Shown: positions 1 to 5,215 of the stretch, piece by piece
Numbering within the stretch: the first letter of the stretch is position 1
Layout of the letters: every line of letters begins with the position of its first letter
Source of the DNA: an uncultured Lachnospiraceae bacterium
GTDB lineage: Bacteria > Bacillota > Clostridia > Lachnospirales > Lachnospiraceae
DNA: 6,336 nt
NCBI GenBank assembly: GCA_934339365.1
Contig: CAKRHW010000032.1
Coordinates: 1-6,336, forward strand
Reading direction: 5' to 3'
Notes under the pieces: model-generated
Seen by the model: the letters and a program-made list of their open reading frames with translations, nothing else
Told to the model about the DNA's origin: nothing
Database searches by the model: none
Program-made: the position numbers and the translations under genes

Positions 1-86
1 ATGATAAAACAGAAATTATATTTTCTCTGTTTTGACCAAAAATTTATGTACCCTAAACGGGGTGCTGAATAGTTACCTCTTTTCAT
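1..86 (-). CDS. Hypothetical protein, 5' part only (runs off left edge)
   Basis: This minus-strand reading frame begins with ATG at 86-84 and stays open for 28 codons to the window edge, so only the N-terminus is seen. It starts MKRGNYSAPRLGYINFW and is rich in basic and aromatic residues. The start is supported by an AGGAGG at 93-98, six bases upstream. I do not recognise the family, and no transmembrane segment or signal peptide is evident in what is visible. It is the most downstream minus-strand gene here. It could be a real gene, or another relic like its neighbours, because 28 open codons can occur by chance. The ribosome binding site is the main support. Confidence 0.4.
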   Translation of the reverse strand, partial: MKRGNYSAPRLGYINFWSKQRKYNFCFI

Positions 87-92
87 TTTAAG

Positions 93-98
93 CCTCCT
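93..98 (-). promoter_or_regulatory. Ribosome binding site of the left-edge gene
   Basis: A perfect AGGAGG on the minus strand lies six bases before the ATG at 86-84. It is the main reason for calling that edge frame a gene. Confidence 0.5.
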
Positions 99-189
99 TC
101 TTCCCTAAAAAAGGGTACAAAAAATCCACCGTTATAAAAACGTTACACCTTCAACTCGTGTTATGTCATTTTCCAACGATGGAATCAGC

Positions 190-292
190 TTAAAACATAT
201 TATAAAAAGGCATGAATACAGACACCTGAATTATAATCCAAGTCTGTTCCACCGTTGTATGTACTTCGACTGTGACTATCACAACTGTCCAT
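190..292 (-). pseudogene. Frameshifted gene start, possible START/AHSA1-like (SRPBCC) relic
   Basis: A perfect AGGAGG (301-306) precedes an ATG at 292-290. The frame from that ATG gives only 30 residues (MDSCDSHSRSTYNGG..., stop at 202-200) with no recognisable family. If one base just after the ATG is skipped, the frame reads TVVIVTVEVHTTVEQTW and stops at 192-190. That resembles the usual N-terminus of AHSA1/START-like ligand-binding proteins, where a first beta strand (TVE...) is followed by V-E-x-x-W. A normal member is about 140-150 residues, so most of the gene would be missing. What is seen directly: a strong promoter, a strong ribosome binding site and a very short product. The family assignment is an inference from about 15 residues. 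The alternative is a genuine 30-residue peptide. Confidence 0.3.
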
Positions 293-300
293 ATTTTTCG

Positions 301-306
301 CCTCCT
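301..306 (-). promoter_or_regulatory. Strong ribosome binding site for the short frame at 292
   Basis: AGGAGG on the minus strand, eight bases upstream of the ATG at 292-290. It shows that translation once started here, although the frame that follows is short or broken. Confidence 0.5.
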
Positions 307-325
307 TTATTTCAAAATTCGTTTC

Positions 326-354
326 ATTATAACATTCCTGTTATCATCTGTAAA
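326..354 (-). promoter_or_regulatory. Near-consensus sigma-A promoter with overlapping palindrome
   Basis: On the minus strand, TTTACA (349-354) is the -35 box and TATAAT (326-331) the -10 box, separated by exactly 17 bases. A perfect 6+6 inverted repeat, ATAACA-N4-TGTTAT (329-344), overlaps the -10 box, where a repressor would block polymerase. The promoter reads into the ribosome binding site at 301-306. It lies just downstream of the MarR/MATE remnants. MarR proteins bind short palindromes of this type, so the lost regulator is one possible former ligand, but that is speculative. Confidence 0.6.
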
Positions 355-388
355 TCCTTTCCATGTAAAATTATAATTTTCCCTTATT

Positions 389-637
389 CTATGAGCTAAA
401 CACGCAGTCCTTTTCAATGACTATACCTTTTTCCTCATCTGATAGGCTTCCATCTCCTACTCCCTGTAAAATGAGATATACAATACAAATAATATAAGAA
501 ACACATGCATATGTGGCAATTGCCCTTTCTCCACCATAAAATGCAGAAAAACGATTAATCAATACCAAAGAAATATTCGGTGTTAATGCAAGTCCAAATG
601 GATTCACAAATTTAAAAAAACTACGTCTCGGATTCAT
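389..637 (-). pseudogene. MATE-family multidrug efflux transporter, internally deleted remnant
   Basis: From the ATG at 637 the frame encodes 82 residues. The first dozen (MNPRRSFFKFV) look like the cytoplasmic N-terminus of a MATE transporter. They run straight into a segment typical of the middle of the protein: LTPNISLVLINRFSAFYGGE, then IATYACVSYIICIVYLILQG and a VGDGS turn. A hydrophilic tail follows (LSDEEKGIVIEK) and a stop at 389. Intact MATE proteins have about 450 residues and 12 membrane helices. At most two remain here, so transport is not credible. The start lies inside the end of the MarR relic (17-base overlap at 621-637), a regulator-transporter arrangement common in Clostridia. 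The join is in frame. The origin of the last 18 residues is uncertain. Confidence 0.7.
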
Positions 638-961
638 TTTTTTCCATTCCTTCCTCTCGAAATAATGTAATAAATTGTTCTGTTTTGTCATTCATGCTGA
701 TTATACCCTCTAATCCCATTTTTTCTATAACATATATTTCCTTCTTTTGCAATTTACCGATAATATCACTAGCAAATGTTCTTCCTGAATCTGTAAGCCG
801 AATTAATTTATTTCGCTTATCTTCTGGTTGAGAAAACATCTCAACATAACCTTTCCTTAAAAAATCTTTTAAAATTTTTTAATCTGTAGCCAGTCAAACT
901 GACAGTTTATCCCAATTGCATTGTATTCATTCTCGTTCATACTGCTATATATATCTTCCAC
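621..961 (-). pseudogene. MarR-family transcriptional regulator, deleted and frameshifted
   Basis: The 3' part (ATG-like position 839 down to 621) encodes the wing and C-terminal dimerisation helices of a MarR regulator: KGYVEMFSQPEDKRNKLIRL matches the DNA-binding wing with its D-x-R motif. In the same frame the code extends back through KDFLR to a stop at 881-879. A second frame, from a possible GTG at 961-959, gives VEDIYSSMNENEYNAIG...QFDWLQ and stops at 871-869, plausibly the N-terminal helix. Two frames and a combined length of about 115 residues, against about 145 normally, mean that part of the helix-turn-helix is gone. The break lies in a run of A and T homopolymers (860-882). The gene overlaps the MATE remnant by 17 bases, so it was probably that transporter's regulator. 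The N-terminal piece is less certain than the C-terminal piece. Confidence 0.6.
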
Positions 962-2529
962 TATCTTTTCCACTTCTCAATTACGCAAGTATGTTTCTTA
1001 CTATCTCGATCATAATTTATTCCTACCAAAAGCAAATTTCCTTGATATTCCTTAAGACTTTCCACGTACTTCCTTTCTTTTATCTGTGCAATGGCACCTT
1101 CTGCAGAAACATTGTATTTTAATTCTACAATCATAGCTGGCTTGTCTGAATATTTTTTTGGAAGATAAACAATATCTGCAAACCCCTTTCCAGTTGGAAA
1201 TTCTCGGACTTTCGTATATTCCTTCATGGCATTATAATATGCAAGTGAAATGACACAACTCAATGAATTCTCATCATTGTAGGTTAATATGGATGTATTT
1301 TCACTGTGAACTGTATCTAATATCTCTGCTACCGTTTTTCCTTCTTGATTCCAGGTTGCCTGAAGTAACCTCTCTGATTGTTCTAATGCAGCTACAACAT
1401 TTTTCCACTGTTCCCCTATAATTGCATTACGGAATTCTCTTTGAATTTCTACATTAGGAATAAACACTTCCGAATATTCTCTATCAAAAGCTAAATATCC
1501 CAAATGAATTAAAAGTGTCAATACATCATCCTTATTGCTAAAAGTAGTCATATCATTTTGAAAACGTTCTGTATTAATAGTAACCTTTTCACCTGCCAGC
1601 ATATGGACAATGGCATCTTTTAATCCATCATAGTTAAGGTCAATATATATTTTTAACGCTTCATAAGTCTCCGTCTGGGTCCAGTAACTTGCAAAACTCT
1701 TCTTTCTAATACTGTCTACGACAGACTTCGGATTATAAATATGTCCCACCTCTGGAAATACATATCCATCATACCAACTCTTCATACTCTCAAAATCCAC
1801 CTGGTATTTTTCACACAACTCTTTCACTTCTGCCTCAGTAAATCCAATATACTGTGCATATTCAAAAGGTCGTATCATAGAGTACTCGTCAAACATATTC
1901 AATGCCGAATGCGTTCCATATTTTTTTATTGGCAAAATTCCTGTCATATAAGCAAACGCAACATATACTTTATCTTTTAACAGATTTCTTATAAAATCCA
2001 AATATTTTTTCTGATCATCTGTCGAATACCGACGGTCTCTTAGAATGCAATCCCATTCATCAATAATGAAAATAAAACCCTCTTTTGTTTCACAATATAA
2101 ATCTTCTAATGCCAGGCTTAGAATACTTTCATTTTCTAAAATATCCGGATACTTTCGTTTTAATTCTCGTATTACACGCTTCTGAAGAAACGAAATCATC
2201 TCTCCTACAGAATCTGTAACACTTAAAAAATCTTGTATATTTAACATGATCACATTGTAGCGATTTAAATGTTTCTGATAATCTTTTGCCCTTGCAATCT
2301 TATATGGTGCAAATAATTCAGAAGAATCACAATCTTTCCCATAATAAGCTGCCAGCATATTCGCTGCCATAGATTTACCAAATCTTCTTGGACGGCTGAT
2401 ACAGATAAAACGTTGCTGCGTACCAAGCATCTTATTCGTCTGTTCAATCATTTCTGTCTTATCAACATATATTTCCGAACCGCATGCCATTTTAAAACTA
2501 TCATTTCCCGGATTCAGATAAATTCCCAT
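961..2529 (-). CDS. AAA-ATPase-like / PD-(D/E)XK nuclease-superfamily protein, intact
   Basis: The 522 residues match the full length of a family common in gut Clostridia and Bacteroidetes, with an AAA-ATPase-like domain (Pfam AAA-ATPase_like) followed by a C-terminal PD-(D/E)XK domain (PDDEXK_9). Visible motifs are the N-terminal NPGNDSF and IYVDKT, a degenerate Walker A loop RPRRFGKS (46-53), Walker B FIFIIDEWD (152-160), MTGILPIKKYGTHSALNMF (195-213) and WYDGY (252-256). The nuclease core has D452 in GKGFAD, E469 and K471 in VELK, and a Q482-I-K-x-R-x-Y488 helix. All expected catalytic positions are present, so it may be active. The cellular role of the family is unknown; ideas include selfish DNA and defence. 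The start is set by AGGAGG at 2537-2542. The stop codon abuts the MarR relic. It is cytoplasmic, with no signal peptide or membrane segment. Confidence 0.9.
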   Translation of the reverse strand: MGIYLNPGNDSFKMACGSEIYVDKTEMIEQTNKMLGTQQRFICISRPRRFGKSMAANMLAAYYGKDCDSSELFAPYKIARAKDYQKHLNRYNVIMLNIQDFLSVTDSVGEMISFLQKRVIRELKRKYPDILENESILSLALEDLYCETKEGFIFIIDEWDCILRDRRYSTDDQKKYLDFIRNLLKDKVYVAFAYMTGILPIKKYGTHSALNMFDEYSMIRPFEYAQYIGFTEAEVKELCEKYQVDFESMKSWYDGYVFPEVGHIYNPKSVVDSIRKKSFASYWTQTETYEALKIYIDLNYDGLKDAIVHMLAGEKVTINTERFQNDMTTFSNKDDVLTLLIHLGYLAFDREYSEVFIPNVEIQREFRNAIIGEQWKNVVAALEQSERLLQATWNQEGKTVAEILDTVHSENTSILTYNDENSLSCVISLAYYNAMKEYTKVREFPTGKGFADIVYLPKKYSDKPAMIVELKYNVSAEGAIAQIKERKYVESLKEYQGNLLLVGINYDRDSKKHTCVIEKWKR

Positions 2530-2536
2530 AAATTTT

Positions 2537-2542
2537 CCTCCT
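2537..2542 (-). promoter_or_regulatory. Ribosome binding site of the ATPase gene
   Basis: AGGAGG lies seven bases before the ATG at 2529-2527, which fixes the start of the ATPase at the expected MGIYLNPGND N-terminus. Confidence 0.65.
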
Positions 2543-2579
2543 TATCTATCCGACCAAATCTTAGATACATCGTGCTTTT

Positions 2580-2608
2580 ATTTTATTCTACTTTCCCTAT
2601 ATCCGCAA
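2580..2608 (-). promoter_or_regulatory. Probable sigma-A promoter for the ATPase gene
   Basis: On the minus strand, TAAAAT (2580-2585) is a good -10 box. A weak -35, TTGCGG (2603-2608), stands 17 bases upstream. The -10 box is about 50 bases before the ATPase start. This gives the ATPase its own transcript, separate from the broken radical SAM gene upstream. Confidence 0.4.
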
Positions 2609-2696
2609 GTGTATTGTTTTTGCTCCTTTCCCATTCTGCACCCCAAAATTGTGGTATAACTGTTAAAGATTTATTTACTTTTATGGATGTCAGTGA

Positions 2697-3409
2697 CTAA
2701 ATATCAAAGAGAGAAATCTGTTTGTATTTTTCCGGAAGCTCATGAAGATATTGAAATACTTCCTCTGTCCGATACATCATTCCATTTTTCATACATGCTT
2801 TTTCAAGGATATCTAAAAGTTTCCTCTGATTAGGGCTTGGCAGTTCATATGCATTCCCATATGTTCTAATATATCTATTTTTTAAACCTGGAAAATATTT
2901 ATCTAATGCCTTGTAAAAATACTCCCTGTCTCCTTCTCTTAATGTAACTCCCATTCCGAAACATAGAATTCCTTTGATTCTGGCCTGTATACAGTAATCA
3001 AGAATTCCCTTGATATTTTCTTCCGTATCATTAATAAAAGGCAAGATAGGTGTCAGCCATACAATGGTTGGAATTCTGGCTTCCTTAAATTGCATCAGTG
3101 TCTCAAAGCGTTCCCTTGTTGTAGAAACATTCGGTTCAATGATTCTGCAAAGTGCTTCATCAAAAGTAGTCATTGTCATCTGAACAACTGCCTTCGCTTT
3201 ATTGTTGATAGACGTTAAGAGATCCATGTCCCTAAGTACTCTGTTTGATTTTGTCTGAATCGCAACACCATACTCATATTTATCAATTAATTCCAAGCAC
3301 TTGCGTGTCATTTTTAATTTTTCCTCTATATGCAGATACGGATCACACATTGCATCGGTTCCAATCATGCACCTTTCGAAAGGATTCCTTTTGCTTCTAC
3401 AAAATGCAT
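2697..3409 (-). pseudogene. SplB-like radical SAM protein, cluster-binding region deleted
   Basis: The long frame 3368-2697 (223 residues) is the C-terminal three quarters of a SplB-like (COG1533) radical SAM protein. It shows MIGTDAMCDPY near its start, VAIQTKSNRVLRD, RIIEPNVSTTRERFE, LTPILPFINDTEENI, RTYGNAYELPSPNQ and the usual C-terminal SLFDI. The true gene start is preserved upstream: ATG at 3409 with GGGAGAAG as ribosome binding site encodes MHFVEAKGILS, then shifts frame and stops at 3367-3365. In relatives roughly 70 residues lie between these two parts, including the CxxxCxxC motif that binds the 4Fe-4S cluster and SAM. Those residues are absent. The product cannot do radical SAM chemistry, so this is a pseudogene. 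The alternative, a shorter protein begun at 3368, lacks its own ribosome binding site. Confidence 0.8.
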
Positions 3410-3520
3410 ATCTTCTCCCTATTGTTCCTTTTTACGTTTCCTGGTACTCTCTATATTAACATACTTTAGATGTATTATTTATAGAAATTAAAATTTCATA
3501 TTTTCCAGATACCTATCATA

Positions 3521-3556
3521 GTAAAGCAGACCCCCAAAAATCGGAGTCTGCTTTTC
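3521..3556 (-). terminator. Hairpin after the nitroreductase gene, likely terminator
   Basis: A 9-bp perfect stem, AAAGCAGAC (3523-3531) with GTCTGCTTT (3546-3554), encloses a 14-base loop that can add a few C-G pairs. It stands about 50 bases beyond the nitroreductase stop. The U tract on the minus strand is short (TTTACTAT); on the plus strand it is TTTTCTT. It probably ends the nitroreductase transcript and insulates the radical SAM relic. Confidence 0.5.
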
Positions 3557-3606
3557 TTGAAAAAACCTTATTCCTACTGCAAAATAAATAAAAAAACTTT
3601 CACCTT

Positions 3607-4116
3607 CTAAATATACGAAATAAGCTCACTCATTGGAATACGCTTTGCATCATATCGATTTACATCAGCCTTTTCATTTGTATATCCAAGTGCCAAAATA
3701 TTTATCGGCTCAACACCTTCTGGCAAATGAAACTCCTTTTTTAAAATGTCTGGTTTAAAATAACAGATCCAAACGGATCCTAACCCTTGTTCTGTAGCTG
3801 TAAGCATCATATGATCTGTAATAATCGACGCATCTATATCTGTTGTTTTCATTCCATCATATGGTCGAGTCCATGCTTTCGTCGTATCTGCACACACAAT
3901 AATTGCAATAGGTGCATTGTAAATATTAGCAGCTTTTGCAAGCTTTTGTTTCGATTCATCACTTTTTACTACCAGTAATTTAACAGGCTGCATATTTGCT
4001 GCTGTTGGTGCCACATGCGCAGCCTCTAAAATGATATTCAATGTTTCCTGTGAAATCTCTTTATCCAGATAAGATCTCACTGAAAATCGCTGTTTTGCAA
4101 TCTCTAAAATGCTCAT
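3607..4116 (-). CDS. Nitroreductase-family FMN oxidoreductase
   Basis: The 169-residue protein is full length for small nitroreductase-family enzymes, which are dimeric, bind FMN and use NAD(P)H to reduce nitro compounds, quinones or related electrophiles in the cytoplasm. Family marks are RFSVRSY (10-16) for the FMN phosphate, APTAANMQP (36-44), the long helix DASIITDHMMLTATEQGLGS (95-114) followed by VWIC, and ILALGYTNEK (140-149) near the C-terminus. The start is supported by AAGGAG just upstream of the ATG at 4116. It is transcribed divergently from an HxlR-type regulator across 126 bases, the arrangement of Bacillus hypR-hypO; yodB-yodC is a related redox-sensor/nitroreductase pairing. 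The physiological substrate cannot be told from sequence. Confidence 0.9.
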   Translation of the reverse strand: MSILEIAKQRFSVRSYLDKEISQETLNIILEAAHVAPTAANMQPVKLLVVKSDESKQKLAKAANIYNAPIAIIVCADTTKAWTRPYDGMKTTDIDASIITDHMMLTATEQGLGSVWICYFKPDILKKEFHLPEGVEPINILALGYTNEKADVNRYDAKRIPMSELISYI

Positions 4117-4145
4117 GATATTTCTCCTTAAATTTATAATTGTTT

Positions 4146-4155
4146 TGACTAGTCA
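4146..4155. promoter_or_regulatory. Perfect 10-bp palindrome, candidate HxlR operator
   Basis: TGACTAGTCA is a perfect palindrome lying just after the -10 box (4161-4166) of the nitroreductase promoter, close to the expected transcription start. A dimeric repressor bound here would block initiation. The regulator encoded next door is the obvious candidate; this link is inferred from position. Confidence 0.4.
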
Positions 4156-4160
4156 TATAA

Positions 4161-4190
4161 ATTATAATAGAGTAAATATAAAAAAGACAA
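4161..4190 (-). promoter_or_regulatory. Promoter of the nitroreductase gene
   Basis: On the minus strand the -35 box is TTGTCT (4185-4190) and the -10 box a perfect TATAAT (4161-4166), spaced 18 bases. The -10 box lies about 45 bases before the nitroreductase ATG. Confidence 0.6.
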
Positions 4191-4214
4191 GAACGTACTT
4201 TTTTGTTATATACT
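4184..4214 (+). promoter_or_regulatory. Possible promoter of the HxlR-type regulator gene
   Basis: On the plus strand, TATACT (4209-4214) is a good -10 box, with a weak AAGACA (4184-4189) 19 bases upstream. It overlaps the -35 box of the nitroreductase promoter, so the two divergent promoters would compete or be controlled together. Confidence 0.35.
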
Positions 4215-4242
4215 AACCAAAAAGAAAGTGTAGGAAACGAAA

Positions 4243-4566
4243 ATGCCAAAAGAATATAATTGTCCTGTAGATGCAACGATTTCAAAAATCGGCGGAAAAT
4301 ATAAAGCCGTAATATTATATCATCTTGAAGATTGTACTTTAAGATACAATGAAATTCGAAAAAAAATCCCTGCTATAACTGATAAAATGCTTGCCCAGCA
4401 ACTGCGCGAACTTGAAAGTGATAATTTAATCATAAAAAAAATATATCCCGTAATTCCTCCAAAAACAGAATACAGTTTGAGTGAATTAGAAAAAACACTA
4501 ATTCCAATATTAGACTCTATGTGCGAATGGGGAAAACAATTTATGCCTGAAAACTGTATACACTAA
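4243..4566 (+). CDS. HxlR-family winged-helix regulator, likely redox sensing (YodB/HypR-like)
   Basis: The 107 residues are full length for HxlR-type dimeric winged-helix regulators. The N-terminus CPVDATISKIGGKYKAVILY has the family's conserved cysteine (C7) and the G-G-K-Y/W-K signature. The recognition-helix region is ITDKMLAQQLRELESDNLI (45-63), followed by the wing with P-P-K-T-E-Y-S-L (72-79) and a C-terminal dimerisation helix. Further cysteines are C31, C94 and C105. A single N-terminal Cys plus two near the C-terminus recalls Bacillus YodB (Cys6, Cys101, Cys108), which senses quinones and disulfide stress and represses a nitroreductase gene. It is divergent from a nitroreductase gene here, so control of that gene is likely. 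AGGA about ten bases before the ATG serves as the ribosome binding site. Confidence 0.9.
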   Translation: MPKEYNCPVDATISKIGGKYKAVILYHLEDCTLRYNEIRKKIPAITDKMLAQQLRELESDNLIIKKIYPVIPPKTEYSLSELEKTLIPILDSMCEWGKQFMPENCIH

Positions 4567-4569
4567 AAA

Positions 4570-4591
4570 TATTATGGATTTATGCATAATA
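4570..4591 (+). terminator. Weak AT-rich hairpin after the HxlR gene
   Basis: TATTATG (4570-4576) pairs with CATAATA (4585-4591) around an 8-base loop, a few bases after the regulator's stop, and is followed by AAGTTTT. The stem is AT-rich and the U tract short, so terminator function is doubtful. Confidence 0.25.
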
Positions 4592-4618
4592 AAGTTTTCA
4601 GATATGACCTAGATTCAC

Positions 4619-4881
4619 CTAAATAATGTTTCCAGTATCAGAATTTACCGAAACTTCAACACTACTGCTCCCCAACTTCATATATAAAAGCGGATACGGA
4701 TTACCTTCCTCATCATATTCCGTTCTTTTATATGCCTCAAAGCCTGTGGAACATATTCCTTAATTTGATTTACCTCTGCATCAGTTAAAAAAAGATGCGT
4801 TGCCCGAACTGAATCTTCCCAAATATTTAACAGTCGTTCCAATAACTGCGGTGTTCTTACTTTAACTTCATATATTTTCAG
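4619..4881 (-). pseudogene. GNAT acetyltransferase, internally deleted and frameshifted
   Basis: The first frame carries KIYEVKVRTPQLLERLLNIW, then EDSVRATHLFLTDAEVNQIK and EYVPQAL, the N-terminal part of a GNAT N-acetyltransferase. At 4746-4735 the frame changes: one frame continues into meaningless residues, while the next reads GFEAYKRTEYDEEGNPYP and LLYMKL to a stop at 4621-4619, the familiar C-terminal strand of the same family. The middle, about 80 residues with the acetyl-CoA-binding loop, is missing. The two halves meet at GGCTTT, where both readings are possible, as expected if deletion ran through a short repeat. The expected initiating Met is replaced by Leu (CTG, 4881-4879), and the frame is open in from the toxin relic upstream. 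No active enzyme can be made. Confidence 0.75.
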
Positions 4882-5109
4882 TTGTTTTATTTGGTCTCTC
4901 TTACTGTAAATCACTGCTGTTACATGAACTTTATTATATCCATCATCTACCTAGTAATAAACAAAAAGTTTCTTGATTGCTGATTTCAAATCATTCAATA
5001 ATTTCTCAACAGCTTCCTGAGCCATAAGGTCATATGAAATAAAATGAACAATCGCTCTCATCTGATCTAATGCCTGTCGGGTTACTTTTACTTTATATTC
5101 ATTACCCAT
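4879..5109 (-). pseudogene. RelE/ParE-family toxin, deleted and interrupted by a stop codon
   Basis: From the ATG at 5109 the frame gives MGNEYKVKVTRQALDQMRAI then VHFISYDLM...LLNDLKSAIKKL, the two N-terminal helices of a RelE/ParE-type mRNA interferase or gyrase-poisoning toxin. It jumps to FVYY and a TAG at 4953-4951. Reading on in the same frame gives VDDGYNKVHVTAVIYSKRDQ, the C-terminal strands of the same toxin; relatives have Trp (TGG) where the TAG stands. Relatives also have about 30-35 residues between IKKL and FVYY, so the centre is deleted. Two independent lesions make it inactive. Its end is joined in frame to the GNAT relic around 4881. The start is three bases after the stop of the putative antitoxin tail, as in a coupled toxin-antitoxin pair. 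Confidence 0.7.
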
Positions 5110-5112
5110 ACA

Positions 5113-5202
5113 TTAAATCTCCGTTTTCAACTGATTGAAAGCCTCATCAATTTCTTGTATTTTTAACCAAGTTGTTTTAGCACAAAATTCTGCTAATGCA
5201 AC
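5113..5202 (-). pseudogene. Possible antitoxin C-terminal remnant upstream of the RelE toxin
   Basis: An open stretch of 29 codons directly follows the stop of the GNAT gene at 5203 and ends at TAA (5115-5113). It reads ALAEFCAKTTWLKIQEIDEA then FNQLKTEI, an amphipathic, charged helix like the C-terminal tails of antitoxins. It has no start codon and no ribosome binding site. Its position, with a 3-base gap before the toxin ATG, is what suggests an antitoxin; the sequence alone does not identify a family. Confidence 0.35.
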
Positions 5203-5215
5203 TTAAGGTTGCATT
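5195..5215. repeat. 8-bp perfect hairpin over the GNAT stop codon
   Basis: AATGCAAC (5195-5202) and GTTGCATT (5208-5215) form a perfect inverted repeat around a 5-base loop that contains the stop codon of the GNAT gene at 5203. There is no U tract, so a standard terminator is unlikely. It sits at the join between the gene and the antitoxin-like remnant. Confidence 0.4.

Noticed and set aside
6..33. Inverted repeat AAAACAGA / TCTGTTTT
   Set aside because: An 8-bp AT-rich stem lying inside the open frame of the left-edge gene; too weak for a terminator.
47..119. Separated inverted repeat TGTACCCT / AGGGTACA
   Set aside because: The arms are short and 57 bases apart, with no transposase or duplication of target bases to suggest a mobile element.
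163..399. Plus-strand open frame of 78 codons
   Set aside because: No ribosome binding site or family resemblance, and it lies opposite a clear minus-strand promoter and ribosome binding site.
916..1122. Plus-strand open frame of 68 codons
   Set aside because: It overlaps the 3' end of the ATPase gene on the other strand and has a composition typical of an antisense shadow.
4061..4285. Minus-strand open frame of 74 codons across the divergent promoter region
   Set aside because: It covers both promoters and overlaps the start of nitroreductase and regulator; no family signal.
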